From assembly GCF_004127445.1 (NCBI RefSeq), contig NZ_QEXM01000042.1, positions 124,001 through 188,000 on the forward strand: a stretch of 64,000 bases of DNA, given 5' to 3'. Numbering within the stretch: position 1 is the first letter of the stretch; every line of letters begins with the position of its first letter. Source of the stretch: Streptomyces alfalfae (GTDB taxonomy: Bacteria > Actinomycetota > Actinomycetes > Streptomycetales > Streptomycetaceae). Under the pieces are notes generated by a model. The model saw only the letters and a list, made by a program, of their open reading frames with translations. It did no database searches and was not told the origin of the DNA. The translations under genes were made by a program, and so were the position numbers. Shown piece after piece: positions 25,096-33,422 of the stretch.

Positions 25096-25488
25096 CTACG
25101 GGGTGGGGCAAACCCCCGGCCGGCCATCGGGGCTCCCCTTGATCCCGGGGAGCCCCCCGATGAACGCGGACCAGGCGGGGGCCCGGAACACGAGCCTCGG
25201 CCCTGCGGGGTTCTTGGAGTCACGTACCGGGACGACTTCGGGGTGCCCGTCAGCGACCTCCAGGCAGTCGCCGCCATCTCCGGCACTGTGGCTGGACTTG
25301 CGCCAGCGGGCGGCGCCGGGGAAGTTACGTGCCACCTCTAGGCAGTTGCCGCCGCTGCCGTCGCTGTAGGTGGACTTGTGCCAGCGAGCGACCTCCAGGC
25401 AGTCGCCGCCCTGGCCTCCGCTGTAGCTGGACTTGTGCCATACGGCTGCGCTCAGGTCGTACGCGTACTCAGGGGTGCAGTTTTCCAT
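25096..25488 (-). CDS. DUF397 protein with three tandem DUF397 cores
   Basis: 130 residues. The DUF397 core W-[HR]-K-S-[ST]-[YH]-S-x-G-x-G-G-[DN]-CLEVA occurs three times: WHKSSYSGGQGGDCLEVA, WHKSTYSDGSGGNCLEVA and WRKSSHSAGDGGDCLEVA (about residues 17-80). Only the last is followed by the usual VPVRDSKNPAGPRLVF ... W..F end. Single-domain DUF397 proteins are the rule. Its start lies inside the 3' end of the XRE/DUF5753 gene (20 bp overlap), the standard DUF397 partner arrangement. DUF397 partners are proposed to be bound by the XRE protein. Biochemical function unknown. Confidence 0.88.
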   Translation of the reverse strand: MENCTPEYAYDLSAAVWHKSSYSGGQGGDCLEVARWHKSTYSDGSGGNCLEVARNFPGAARWRKSSHSAGDGGDCLEVADGHPEVVPVRDSKNPAGPRLVFRAPAWSAFIGGLPGIKGSPDGRPGVCPTP

Positions 25489-26311
25489 GCCCGTAATCCT
25501 GCGCCACTGAGTCGATCAGGGCTAGGGAATCGCGAGGCGAGAGGGCGGCTGCTTGCAGCAAGTTGAACATCAGCACGTGGCGGGCGACGGTAGCTGGATC
25601 GTCCAGGAGCTTGCCCATGTCCGGTGCTTCCACGAAGGACAGCGGGGGAGCGTCGTCGAACTCCATCAACTTGAGTGGGCCGTCCATCGCTGCGTGCGCG
25701 CCGCTGCCGAACGGCAGCACCTGCACGATCACGCGGTGCCTGCGGGCGAGCCCCGCCACGTGGCGCAGCGCTTCGGCCATCACCGGCCCGCCGCCGACCT
25801 CGCGTCTCAGGGCGGCTTCGTCGAGCACGGTCCACAACAGCGGCGTTGTTGGGTCGCCCAGGAGGCGCGCTCGGTCGAGGCGGACGGCCACGTGGGCGTC
25901 GATGGTCTCGTCCGGTGCGGTCGGGTGGTAGGCGCGGAAGACCTCCTCCGCGTACGCCTTCGTCTGGAGCAGCCCCGGGATCAGGAGCATCGCGTACTGC
26001 CGGATCGCCGTGGCGACCGCTTCCGCCTCCGCGGCCTCCGCGAAATGATCGGGGTACCGGGACTTCGCCAGGGCCCCGCAATTCCGGGCGAAGAAGCCCC
26101 CTGTGTCCAGCACCGCGTCGAAGTGCTTCGCGTACTCCAGGTGCATCCGCCGCGTGCCCGCCTCCAGTTGCCCGATGAAGGAGCCGCTGACGAACAGCGG
26201 TGCTCCCAGGGCCTCCTGGCTGAGGGCCGCCCGCTCCCGGGCATGGCGGAGTTCCGCGCCGAGGAGCGCGCGGGGGTTGGAGGACGGGTCCAGGTCCTTG
26301 GGTCGGGTCAT
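25469..26311 (-). CDS. XRE-family regulator with DUF5753 domain
   Basis: 280 residues. N-terminal HTH (about 12-70): LGAELRHARERAALSQEALGA, then SGSFIGQLEAGTRRM. C-terminal DUF5753 (about 90-275): YAMLLIPGLLQTKAYAEEVFRAY, RLDRARLL, WTVLDEAALRREVGG, VQVLPF. These large Streptomyces paralogue families (WhiJ/AbaA-like) sit next to DUF397 genes and affect development and antibiotic production. The ATG at 26311 has GGTGGAGG upstream. Divergent from the two small ORFs that follow. Confidence 0.92.
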   Translation of the reverse strand: MTRPKDLDPSSNPRALLGAELRHARERAALSQEALGAPLFVSGSFIGQLEAGTRRMHLEYAKHFDAVLDTGGFFARNCGALAKSRYPDHFAEAAEAEAVATAIRQYAMLLIPGLLQTKAYAEEVFRAYHPTAPDETIDAHVAVRLDRARLLGDPTTPLLWTVLDEAALRREVGGGPVMAEALRHVAGLARRHRVIVQVLPFGSGAHAAMDGPLKLMEFDDAPPLSFVEAPDMGKLLDDPATVARHVLMFNLLQAAALSPRDSLALIDSVAQDYGHGKLHP

Positions 26312-26426
26312 GCGCAACGCCTCCACCTGACACGCGGGGGTTGTTGGGTCGCCGGAGCTGTTCAGCGTACGCGCGCGCCGCCACGCTGGGTGAGCGAACG
26401 GAAACAGTAGGTGAGAGGCAGGGATC

Positions 26427-26633
26427 ATGGCGTTGACGGTGGAGGAACGGTTGCTGGCGGCGGAAGAGGCGGTCCGGCAGCTGCGGGAGAGCCTCGCCGG
26501 GGTCGGGGTCACGCTGCCGTCGCTGCGGGTGGACACGCTGACGGCGGCGGGCGCGCTGCCGCTCGTGGAGCTGGGGCGCTGCAACCTGGACACGGCGCTG
26601 CGGCTCGCGGCGGTCCTTGAGGGGGCCCGGTGA
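26427..26633 (+). CDS. Small helical protein of the XRE/DUF397 neighbourhood
   Basis: 68 residues with no family recognised. The first half is an amphipathic helix (EERLLAAEEAVRQLRESLAG), the second a Leu/Ala-rich helix pair. ATG with GGCAGGGAT as ribosome binding site. The stop codon overlaps the next start codon (GTGA), so it forms a coupled pair. Codon usage is normal for the genome. Confidence 0.7.
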   Translation: MALTVEERLLAAEEAVRQLRESLAGVGVTLPSLRVDTLTAAGALPLVELGRCNLDTALRLAAVLEGAR

Positions 26634-26860
26634 ACGAGGACCCGGTCGTGCCGGAGGCGGGGACGTACGCCGTGGACCACAGGGACGGAAGCGTGGGGCA
26701 GGTGGTGGGCCGCGAGGGCGGCCTGGTCCGGCTGCGGCCGCTCGGCGGCGGCCGGGAGTGGGACTGCCCGCCCGCCGAGGTGCGGCCGGTGCCGGCGATG
26801 GACGTGCTGCGGGAGCGGGTGCGGGAGCTGAACCGGGAGATCCAGGCGAGGCCACGGTGA
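26630..26860 (+). CDS. Small protein coupled to the preceding ORF
   Basis: 76 residues, GTG start overlapping the previous stop codon. A short beta-barrel-like part (GTYAVDHRDGSVGQVVGREGGLVRLRPLGGGREWDCPPAEV) resembles an SH3/KOW-type barrel, followed by a charged helix. Function unknown. Such pairs often accompany XRE/DUF397 genes in Streptomyces, which is a recollection rather than a checked fact. Confidence 0.7.
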   Translation: MNEDPVVPEAGTYAVDHRDGSVGQVVGREGGLVRLRPLGGGREWDCPPAEVRPVPAMDVLRERVRELNREIQARPR

Positions 26861-26973
26861 TCGGGGCGCCGCCTCGGCCGCCCGTTCGTGGGACGCTGAG
26901 AGGAAGCGGACAACGACCGCAGGCTCGTCGATCTACGCTCACGCGCCGAGGGCTTCAAGAGAAGGGACCCGCT

Positions 26974-27576
26974 ATGACCGCAGCACTGGTCGAGCACGAC
27001 ACGGCTCCGGACCGCCGCTCGTGGGACCTCCTGATCCAGGCATGGCGTGAGCTGGATGTGCCGGAGGGCTGGCACGCCGAGATCGATGAAGGGCAGATTG
27101 TCTTGGTACCGCCGCCGCACAGGCATCACAACGGAATCGCGGCCATGCTGCACAGGGCGCTCTACGGGGTGATCTCCGAGGATCTGGAGGTCTACCAGAC
27201 CCTCGGCGTCCACATCGCCCCCCTGGACAAGCTGTACGTCCCCGATCTCGTACTCGCCCCCCGCGAGACGGTCGACGCGGCCGACCCCGACACCAACGAC
27301 CCGCTCGACGCGGCGGAGGCCCTGTTCGTCGTCGAGATCACGTCGCAGAGCAATGCCAAGGACGACCGGACCAAGAAGCTGTGGGCCTACGCGCACGCCC
27401 CCGTCCCGGTCTACCTCCTCGTGGACCGCTTCGACGAGCACGGGCCGACGGCCACGCTGTTCACCGGCCCGCAGAACGGGGCCTACAAGCATGCGGAGCG
27501 GGTGCCGTTCGGTGAGCCCCTGAAGCTGCCGGCCCCGTTCGCGGCGGTCGTCGACACGGCCGGCTTCCCCGGCTGA
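26974..27576 (+). CDS. Uma2-family putative restriction endonuclease-like protein
   Basis: 200 residues with the Uma2 (DUF820) fold: WHAEIDEGQIVLVPPPHRHHN, YVPDLVLAPRE (catalytic Asp), FVVEITSQSNAKDDRTKKL (E-x-T/S with downstream Lys, a PD-(D/E)XK-like core), and YAHAPVPVYLLVDRFDE. The acidic residues needed for metal binding are present. Uma2 proteins are abundant in Streptomyces and cyanobacteria, with poorly known roles. ATG with GAAGGGA ribosome binding site. It converges on murQ with a 17 bp gap. Confidence 0.88.
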   Translation: MTAALVEHDTAPDRRSWDLLIQAWRELDVPEGWHAEIDEGQIVLVPPPHRHHNGIAAMLHRALYGVISEDLEVYQTLGVHIAPLDKLYVPDLVLAPRETVDAADPDTNDPLDAAEALFVVEITSQSNAKDDRTKKLWAYAHAPVPVYLLVDRFDEHGPTATLFTGPQNGAYKHAERVPFGEPLKLPAPFAAVVDTAGFPG

Positions 27577-27593
27577 GCCTGCGGCTCGGCGCC

Positions 27594-28592
27594 CTAGCCG
27601 CCGCGGGAGGCGTCCAGGGCGTCGCGGAGGTGGCCGCGTGAGGTCGTGAGGAGTTCGGCGGCCCGGGGGCCGTCGACCTTGCCGAGGATGGTGAGGATGG
27701 CGTTCTTCACCTCGCCGTCCGTGGCGGCGAGGGCGGCCTCGATCTCGTCGTCCGAAGCGCCCGTCGCGAGGGCGACGATGCGGCGCGAGCGGGCGCGCAG
27801 CTTCTCGTTCGACGCGCGGACGTCCACCATCAGGTTCCCGTACGTCTTGCCGAGGCGGATCATCGTGATCGTCGAGATCATGTTGAGGACCAGCTTCTGG
27901 GCCGTGCCGGCCTTCAGGCGCGTGGAGCCGGTGAGGAGTTCGGGGCCCACGACGACCTCGATGCCGTGCTCGGCGGCTGCCGCGAGGGCGCTCTTGGCGT
28001 TGCAGGAGAGGCCGACGGTGAGGGCGCCGTAGCGGGCGCGGGCGTGCTCGACGGCGCCGATCGCGTACGGGGTGCGGCCGGAGGCGGAGACGCCGACGAC
28101 CACGTCGTCCGCCGTGAGGGAGAGGCCGTCCAGGTCCTCGGCCGCCAGCCGCTCGCTGTCCTCCGCGCCCTCGACCGACCTCACCAGGGCGCCGGGGCCG
28201 CCCGCGATGAGGCCGACGACCTCCGACGGGTCGGTGTTGAACGTGGGCGGGCACTCCGAGGCGTCGAGCACGCCGAGGCGGCCCGCGGTGCCCGCGCCCG
28301 CGTAGATCAGACGGCCGCCGCGGGCCATGCGCTCGGCGGTGGCGTCGATGGCGGCGGCGATGGCCGGGAGCTGCTCGGCCACGGCCGCGGGGACGGTGGC
28401 GTCCTCGCCGTTCATGATCCGGGCGATCTCCAGGGTGGAGCGCCGGTCGATGTCGGAGAGCTCGGGCCGGAACGCCTCGGTGGTGAGGGAGGCGAGCTGG
28501 GCGCGCAGCTCGCCGTAGTCGCCGTGCCGGGGGGCGTCGCCGTGCCCGCGGTCGCCGGGGTGGGAGGGGGTGGCGTCGGTGGTGGAGGTCAT
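27594..28592 (-). CDS. murQ: N-acetylmuramic acid-6-phosphate etherase
   Basis: A 332-residue SIS-fold lyase that splits MurNAc-6-P into GlcNAc-6-P and lactate. Signatures: LIYAGAGTAGRLGVLDASECPPTF near residues 93-116, VGVSASGRTPYAIGAVE near 170, and KAGTAQKLVLNMISTITMIRLG near 218. The C-terminal UBA-like helices (EIEAALAATDGEVKNAILTIL) are complete. About 20 N-terminal residues are non-conserved. It follows murR on the same strand, 65 bp downstream. Its product feeds NagA. Confidence 0.96.
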   Translation of the reverse strand: MTSTTDATPSHPGDRGHGDAPRHGDYGELRAQLASLTTEAFRPELSDIDRRSTLEIARIMNGEDATVPAAVAEQLPAIAAAIDATAERMARGGRLIYAGAGTAGRLGVLDASECPPTFNTDPSEVVGLIAGGPGALVRSVEGAEDSERLAAEDLDGLSLTADDVVVGVSASGRTPYAIGAVEHARARYGALTVGLSCNAKSALAAAAEHGIEVVVGPELLTGSTRLKAGTAQKLVLNMISTITMIRLGKTYGNLMVDVRASNEKLRARSRRIVALATGASDDEIEAALAATDGEVKNAILTILGKVDGPRAAELLTTSRGHLRDALDASRGG

Positions 28593-28657
28593 GGCTTCTG
28601 CGGCTCTTCCGTGTCTCTCGTGGGCGAGGGGGGTTCGGTGGAGAGGTCCTGCTCGCG

Positions 28658-29578
28658 TCAGCGGCCGGCGCGGGGGCTGTGGCGGTGCGCGAGGGCTTCG
28701 TAGGAGGCGGCGAGCGCCGGGGCCGCCGTCTCGTAGGTCCGCTGTGCGACGCCCACGAACAGGCAGTCGACGACGAGCAGTTGGCTCGTGCGGGACGACA
28801 TCGCGGCGGGCCGCAGCTCGCTCTCGCGGGCCGTGGAGGTGGTCAGTATGTGATCGGCGTACTGGGACACGGCGCCGTCCGGGCGGCCGGTGATCGCGAT
28901 CGTGGTGGCCCCGTGCTCGAAGGCGACGCGCAGCGGTTCTATGACGTCGCCGGTCGAACCGGAGTGGGTGATCGCGATGGCCACGTCCTTGGCGCGCAGT
29001 GTCACGGCGTTGGTGACCGCGAGGTGCGGGTCGGAGTGGGCGTGTGCGACATGGCCGATGCGCAGCAGCTTCTGGGCGAGGTCCTGGGCGACGAGGCCGG
29101 AGGCGGCGACGCCGTAGATCTCCGCGCGCCGGGCGCCGGCGAGCGCGGCGACGGCCGCGCCGAGCTGCACGGTGTCGAGCGCGGCGGCGGTGTCGGCGAG
29201 GGTCTGCTGCTCGTCGTAGGCCAGCTTCGCGACGACGTCCGCGATCGGGTCGTCGACGGCGATGTCCGCGGTGACGGCGGGCGCGCGCCCCGACTGCTGC
29301 TGGGCGGCGAGCCCGGCGAGGGCGAGCCGCAGGTCGCGGTAGCCCGGGTAGCCGAGGAGGCGGGCGGTGCGGACGACCGTGGCCTCGCTGGTGCCGGTCA
29401 GCTCGGCGAGGCCGGTGACCGTGAGGGCCGCGCAGCCCGCGGGGTCCCCCGCGACGGCCTCGGCGACCCGCTGCATGGAGCGCGTCATCGAGGGTGCGAG
29501 GGTGCGCACCTTGGCCGCGAGGGCGGCGGGGGCGGGAGGCGCCGCGCCCGTGAAAATTTCCTTCACGTCATTGGTCAC
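28658..29578 (-). CDS. murR: RpiR-family regulator of murQ (MurR-like)
   Basis: 306 residues. N-terminal HTH_6 (about 20-95): MTRSMQRVAEAVAGDP, LTVTGLAELTGTSEATVVRTARLLGYPGYRDLRLAL. C-terminal SIS domain (about 125-260): EIYGVAASGLVAQDLAQKLLRIG and AITHSGSTGDVIEPLRVA, binding a sugar phosphate, probably MurNAc-6-P. The GTG start is supported by TACCTT at 29585-29590, six bases upstream (leaderless). Likely represses itself and murQ. Confidence 0.9.
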   Translation of the reverse strand: MTNDVKEIFTGAAPPAPAALAAKVRTLAPSMTRSMQRVAEAVAGDPAGCAALTVTGLAELTGTSEATVVRTARLLGYPGYRDLRLALAGLAAQQQSGRAPAVTADIAVDDPIADVVAKLAYDEQQTLADTAAALDTVQLGAAVAALAGARRAEIYGVAASGLVAQDLAQKLLRIGHVAHAHSDPHLAVTNAVTLRAKDVAIAITHSGSTGDVIEPLRVAFEHGATTIAITGRPDGAVSQYADHILTTSTARESELRPAAMSSRTSQLLVVDCLFVGVAQRTYETAAPALAASYEALAHRHSPRAGR

Positions 29579-29582
29579 GTCT

Positions 29583-29595
29583 GAAAGGTATTTTC
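29583..29595. promoter_or_regulatory. Possible MurR operator over the murR -10 box
   Basis: GAAA-N5-TTTC overlaps the -10 hexamer of murR. A second inverted repeat, GTGAA-N7-TTCAC, lies just inside the gene (29550-29566). RpiR proteins often bind GAAA..TTTC type sites. The assignment is inferred. Confidence 0.35.
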
Positions 29596-29673
29596 GGGCC
29601 GGGGGCGGGTCAAGACCCCCGGGGGCGCCCACGGCCCTTGATCTTTTCTCCGTGTGCGGGGCGCAGGGCGACA

Positions 29674-30039
29674 ATGGACCCCATGGACACGATCGACCCA
29701 CTGGAGCAGGCGCTGCACGCCGCCCGCGCACTCGTCCTCGCCGACCTCGTGGCCCGGCAGGTCGCCGAGGCGGAGGTCGTCTCGCTCGTCGAGGAGTCGG
29801 TGGCGCACCGCCGCTGGTGGGTCGAGCAGTGGCCCGAAGGCATCGACTACGTGGCGGGGCTCGTCGCCCAGGACGTCCAGGACGCCCTCCTCGAACGGTA
29901 CGGGCGGTGGCCGCTCTGCCCCGTCTGCGGTTCGGGGGACCCCCACGCCCTCGACGTCGAGCCGGAGCTGGGGCCCGACCCGCACTGGGTCTGCGGGAAG
30001 GCGGGCGTCGTCGTGGCGCCCGTGGGCGGGCTCACGTGA
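29674..30039 (+). CDS. Hypothetical protein with C-terminal zinc-ribbon-like motif
   Basis: 121 residues. The N-terminal two thirds are helical and acidic (LEQALHAARALVLADLVARQVAEAEVVSLVEE), then WWVEQWPEG. The last 45 residues carry CPVCGSGDPHAL and HWVCGKAG, a possible partial zinc site. ATG at 29674, with a second ATG at 29683. The stop codon overlaps the start of the DUF4031 gene, so the two are coupled. Family not recognised. Confidence 0.75.
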   Translation: MDPMDTIDPLEQALHAARALVLADLVARQVAEAEVVSLVEESVAHRRWWVEQWPEGIDYVAGLVAQDVQDALLERYGRWPLCPVCGSGDPHALDVEPELGPDPHWVCGKAGVVVAPVGGLT

Positions 30040-30302
30040 CGGTCTACATCGACCCGCCGACCTGGCCGGGCCACGGCCGCCTGTGGTCGCACCTGGTCAG
30101 CGACGTCTCGTACGAGGAACTGCACGCCTTCGCCGCGGCCATCGGCTGCCCGCCGCGCGCCTTCGAACGCGACCACTACGACGTCCCCTCGCACCGGTAC
30201 GAGGACGCGGTGCGGGCCGGGGCCGTCGAGATCGGCTCGAAGGAACTGGTGCGCAGGCTCACGGAGGCGGGGCTGCGCAGGCCCAAGGGGCGGCCGGCCT
30301 AG
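30036..30302 (+). CDS. DUF4031 protein
   Basis: 88 residues beginning VTVYIDPPTWPGHGRLWSHL, with FERDHYDVPSHRY in the middle, the hallmark of the small DUF4031 family. GTGA overlap with the preceding gene. Function unknown. Conserved His/Asp residues suggest a small metal or nucleotide-binding protein, but nothing more can be said. The last 4 bp overlap the convergent MFS gene. Confidence 0.85.
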   Translation: MTVYIDPPTWPGHGRLWSHLVSDVSYEELHAFAAAIGCPPRAFERDHYDVPSHRYEDAVRAGAVEIGSKELVRRLTEAGLRRPKGRPA

Positions 30303-31579
30303 CGGGCGCCCGTGGCGGTTTCCCCGGCGGTCGCCGTCCCCGTGGCCGCCGCCGGCGCCGACGTCTCCACCACGCGGCTCGGTGTTCCGCGGTGCAGGCG
30401 GAGGGAGACGGCCACGCCCACGATCGCGGTGACCGTCATCGCCGCGCCCGCCCAGGCCGTGGCCGCGTAGCCGAAGTCGAGGTCGATGACCGTGCCGCCG
30501 AGCCAGGGGCCGCCGGTGTTGCCGAGGTTGAAGGCCGCCGTGGTGGTCGCGCCCGCCAGGGTCGGGGCGGCGCCGGCGACGTTGAACATGCGGGCGTTGA
30601 GCGCCGGGGCCGTGTAGAAGGCGGAGAGGCCCAGGAGGAACGAGAGGGTGATCGCGGCGGCCGGGGTCGCGGCGAACAGGGCCAGCGCGACGAGGAGGAC
30701 GGTGGACGCCGCGATGCCGCTGAGCAGCACGCCGAACAGGTGCGCGTCCGCCACGCGGCCGCCGATCACCGTGCCGACCAGGGCGCCCGCCCCGAAGAGG
30801 CCGAGGACCGTCGGGACCCAGCCGTCGGAGAGTCCGGCCACGTCGGTGAGGAGCGGGGAGAGGTAGGAGAAGGCGCAGAACACGCCGCCGGCGGCGAGGG
30901 CGGTGATGATGATCGAGAGCCGGACCTGGCGGTCGCCGTAGATGGACAGCTCCTTCTTGAGCAGCGGCTTCTTCTCGGGGAGCGGGATGCGGGGGATCAG
31001 CGCGACGACGCCCACGAGGGCGATGGCGGAGGCGGCGCCGACCGCCCAGAACGCCGAGCGCCAGCCGAGGTTCTCGCCGAGGAACGCGCCCGCGGGGACG
31101 CCGAGGACGTTGGCGACGGAGAGGCCGCCGATCATCACCGCCATGGCGCGGGCGCGCCGGCCGTAGTCGACCATGGCGATGGCGACGGCGGCGCCGACCG
31201 CCCAGAAGCCGGCGCAGGCGAGGGCGCTGATGACGCGGGACGCGAAGAGGATCTCGTAGGTCGGGGCGAGGGCGCCCGCGACCTGGCCGAGGCCGAAGAC
31301 GGTGATGAGCGTGATCAGCGTCGTGCGGCGGGGGAGGCGGAGGGTCGCCACGGCGAGGAGGGGCGCGCCGATGACCATGCCGATGGCGAAGGCGGAGATG
31401 AGCAGGCCGGCGCGGGGTATGGAGACGCCCATGTCGTCGGCGATGGGCGGCAGGAGTCCGCTGAGCATGAACTCGCTGGTGCCGAGCGCGAAGACGGCGA
31501 GGCCGAGCATGTGGACGGCGATGGGCATACGGCTGCCGCCGGCGACGGGCTTCGCGGCGGTCCGGGCGGGGATCGGCAT
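30299..31579 (-). CDS. MFS drug-efflux transporter (CmlR/AraJ-type)
   Basis: 426 residues with 12 predicted membrane helices. Motifs of the DHA1 12-TM group: FALGTSEFMLSGLLPPIADDMGVS in helix 1, AFAIGMVIGAPLLAVATLRLPRR (motif A), and a central cytoplasmic loop near residue 200. The last 25 residues are an Ala/Thr-rich cytoplasmic tail. Likely exports a drug or metabolite using the proton gradient. The substrate is unknown. ATG at 31579 is one choice and ATG at 31528 (MPIAVHMLGL) is equally possible. Confidence 0.85.
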   Translation of the reverse strand: MPIPARTAAKPVAGGSRMPIAVHMLGLAVFALGTSEFMLSGLLPPIADDMGVSIPRAGLLISAFAIGMVIGAPLLAVATLRLPRRTTLITLITVFGLGQVAGALAPTYEILFASRVISALACAGFWAVGAAVAIAMVDYGRRARAMAVMIGGLSVANVLGVPAGAFLGENLGWRSAFWAVGAASAIALVGVVALIPRIPLPEKKPLLKKELSIYGDRQVRLSIIITALAAGGVFCAFSYLSPLLTDVAGLSDGWVPTVLGLFGAGALVGTVIGGRVADAHLFGVLLSGIAASTVLLVALALFAATPAAAITLSFLLGLSAFYTAPALNARMFNVAGAAPTLAGATTTAAFNLGNTGGPWLGGTVIDLDFGYAATAWAGAAMTVTAIVGVAVSLRLHRGTPSRVVETSAPAAATGTATAGETATGAR

Positions 31580-31647
31580 GACTGGGATCAACGCGGGGCG
31601 CTGCCGACGCATTCCGGGCCGCCACGCCGAGTGGACCCGCCGCCGGG

Positions 31648-32718
31648 CTACCGCAGTCCGTACGCGAGGTTCGGCCCCCGCGGAGGCAGCGGCGTGAAGC
31701 CCACGCGGGCCAGCACCGCCTGGGAGGGGAGGTTCCCCGGCTCCACCAGGGCCAGGAGGGACGTGACGTCGGCCCGCGCCAAAGCCCAGTCGGCCAGCGC
31801 CCGGAGGGCCACCGTGGCGTGGCCGCGGCCCCGCGCGGCCTCCGCGAGGTCGTAGCCGACCTCCACGCGGCCCTCGTCGTCCGGCGGCCCGTGGAACCCC
31901 ATGGCCCCGACGGTCACCTCGTCCGCGGTGCGCACCAGCGCGTAGACGCCGAACTCGGGGCGGTGCGCCCCGGACGCATACCCCTTCACGACCATTCCGG
32001 CGGCGGTCCGCGTCCCTTCGTAGGGCCCGCCCTCGATCCACGTCAGTCCGCCGGTCCCGCCCTCGGCGAGGTCGGCGGCGGCGGCCGGGGTGATCTCGCG
32101 CAGGGCCAGCGGCCCCGCGTCGAGGGAGGCGGCGTTGCGCCACTTCCACGAGGTCCGCCGGGCCCGGCCCGGCAGCTCGCCCCGCCCGGTGGCCCAGAGC
32201 AGGACCTGCCAGGGGCCCGCCCCCGAGGCGACGGGCGACACGTCGGGGAAGAGGTGCGCGAGGACGGCCTCGGTCAGCGCGGCGGGCGGCTCAGCGCCGG
32301 TGCCGAGCGCGGAGGCGATGTCGTGCGTGTGGAGCAGGATCTCGGCGACCCCCATGGCGGCGAACCCGGCCGCGTCCGCGCTGCCGCACGGGTAGGGGTG
32401 GTAGGCGCGGACGCCGCGGGGCGTCGTGCGGACCACCGACGCCAGGATGCCCGCGGTCGCCTCGATCACCCGGATCGCGTCCTCGGGGCCGGAGCCCTCG
32501 TCGAGGGAGGCCTCGAACGGCACCCAGCCGCCGGCGGCCCGCCCGGTGAGCTGTCCCGCGTACGCGACGAGGCAGCTCGCGGCGTGTTCCGCCGTCTCCC
32601 GGCAGCTCCATTCGAGGCCGCCCGACGGGACGCCCCAGTCCCGGTCCGCCACCGCGCGCAGCACCGTCGCCGCGTGCGCCACGGCCTCGTCGACCCGGTC
32701 CCCGCCCATGAGAAGCAT
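31648..32718 (-). CDS. Fusion of mycothiol/DinB-like domain with GNAT acetyltransferase
   Basis: 356 residues. N-terminal half (about 1-200): maleylpyruvate-isomerase/DinB helical bundle, VAHAATVLRAVADRDWGVPSGGLEWSCRETAEHAASCLVAYAGQL, with His near residues 47 and 134 in the metal-site pattern (ILLHTHDIASALG). C-terminal part (about 240-356): GNAT fold with VTVGAMGFHGPPDDEGRVEVGYDLAEAARGRGHATVALRAL (acetyl-CoA loop RGRGHA) and ALVEPGNLPSQAVLARVGF. TACGCT at 32725-32730, six bases before the ATG, suggests a leaderless mRNA. The combination suggests thiol-linked detoxification. Substrates unknown. Confidence 0.82.
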   Translation of the reverse strand: MLLMGGDRVDEAVAHAATVLRAVADRDWGVPSGGLEWSCRETAEHAASCLVAYAGQLTGRAAGGWVPFEASLDEGSGPEDAIRVIEATAGILASVVRTTPRGVRAYHPYPCGSADAAGFAAMGVAEILLHTHDIASALGTGAEPPAALTEAVLAHLFPDVSPVASGAGPWQVLLWATGRGELPGRARRTSWKWRNAASLDAGPLALREITPAAAADLAEGGTGGLTWIEGGPYEGTRTAAGMVVKGYASGAHRPEFGVYALVRTADEVTVGAMGFHGPPDDEGRVEVGYDLAEAARGRGHATVALRALADWALARADVTSLLALVEPGNLPSQAVLARVGFTPLPPRGPNLAYGLR

Positions 32719-32759
32719 GCGCGCAGCGTACGGGAGGCCGGGGCGGCGGGGCCCGGCAT

Positions 32760-33422
32760 TTACGGGGCGAGCAGCGCCAGCTCGGTGGAGAGGTTCTCGC
32801 GCGCCGGGCCCTCCCAGTGGGTGGCCCCGTGCTCCGTCCTGAACAGGCGCGGCAGGGCGAGGAGTTGGTGCAGGACCGCCGCCCGTCCGGCGCGGAACGC
32901 CTCGTCGGGCACGAAGGCGTACTCCTCGCGCACGGCCGCCGCGTAGGCGGCGTACGCCGCCGGTTCCGCGGCGAGGACGGCGAGGTCGGCGTCGCAGAGC
33001 ACCTCGCCGTTGTGGTCGCCCTCGGCCGGGTCGTGGCTGGTGGTGAGGCGGACGAGCCGGGCCACCTCGGCGATCTGCGCCTCGGTCAGGCCCGCCTCGG
33101 GGAGCGCGCGTTCGGCCAGGCGGGCCGAGCGCTCCTCGTTCGTCGAGCGGTCGGGCAGGTAGACCGCGTCGTGGAACCAGGCGGCGAGGCGGACGAGGTC
33201 GGCGTCGTCGGCGTGGTCGTCCAGTACGTCGATGTGGTCGAGGACCGCCGTCAGATGCTCGGTGGTGTGGTACCGCCGCTGCGGTTCGGCCCAGCGTTCG
33301 ATGAGGTTGTCGGCGATCCGGTACGGGTCGTAGACGCACACGTCGGTGTCCCGTGCGCGCAGCAGCGTCGTGAGCCAGCGGGCCCGGAGGTCGGTGTCGC
33401 CGTGGTCGGCCGTGGGTGCCAT
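32760..33422 (-). CDS. HD-domain phosphohydrolase-like protein
   Basis: 220 residues. The HD metal motif is spread over YHTTEHLTAVLDHI (residues about 50-63), LAAWFHDAVYLP (HD near 82) and a later Asp (LCDADLAVLA). It is similar to the large group of predicted metal-dependent HD phosphohydrolases without a known substrate. TATGGT at 33429-33434, six bases upstream of the ATG, indicates a leaderless mRNA. Divergent from a mycothiol-type gene. Confidence 0.85.
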   Translation of the reverse strand: MAPTADHGDTDLRARWLTTLLRARDTDVCVYDPYRIADNLIERWAEPQRRYHTTEHLTAVLDHIDVLDDHADDADLVRLAAWFHDAVYLPDRSTNEERSARLAERALPEAGLTEAQIAEVARLVRLTTSHDPAEGDHNGEVLCDADLAVLAAEPAAYAAYAAAVREEYAFVPDEAFRAGRAAVLHQLLALPRLFRTEHGATHWEGPARENLSTELALLAP

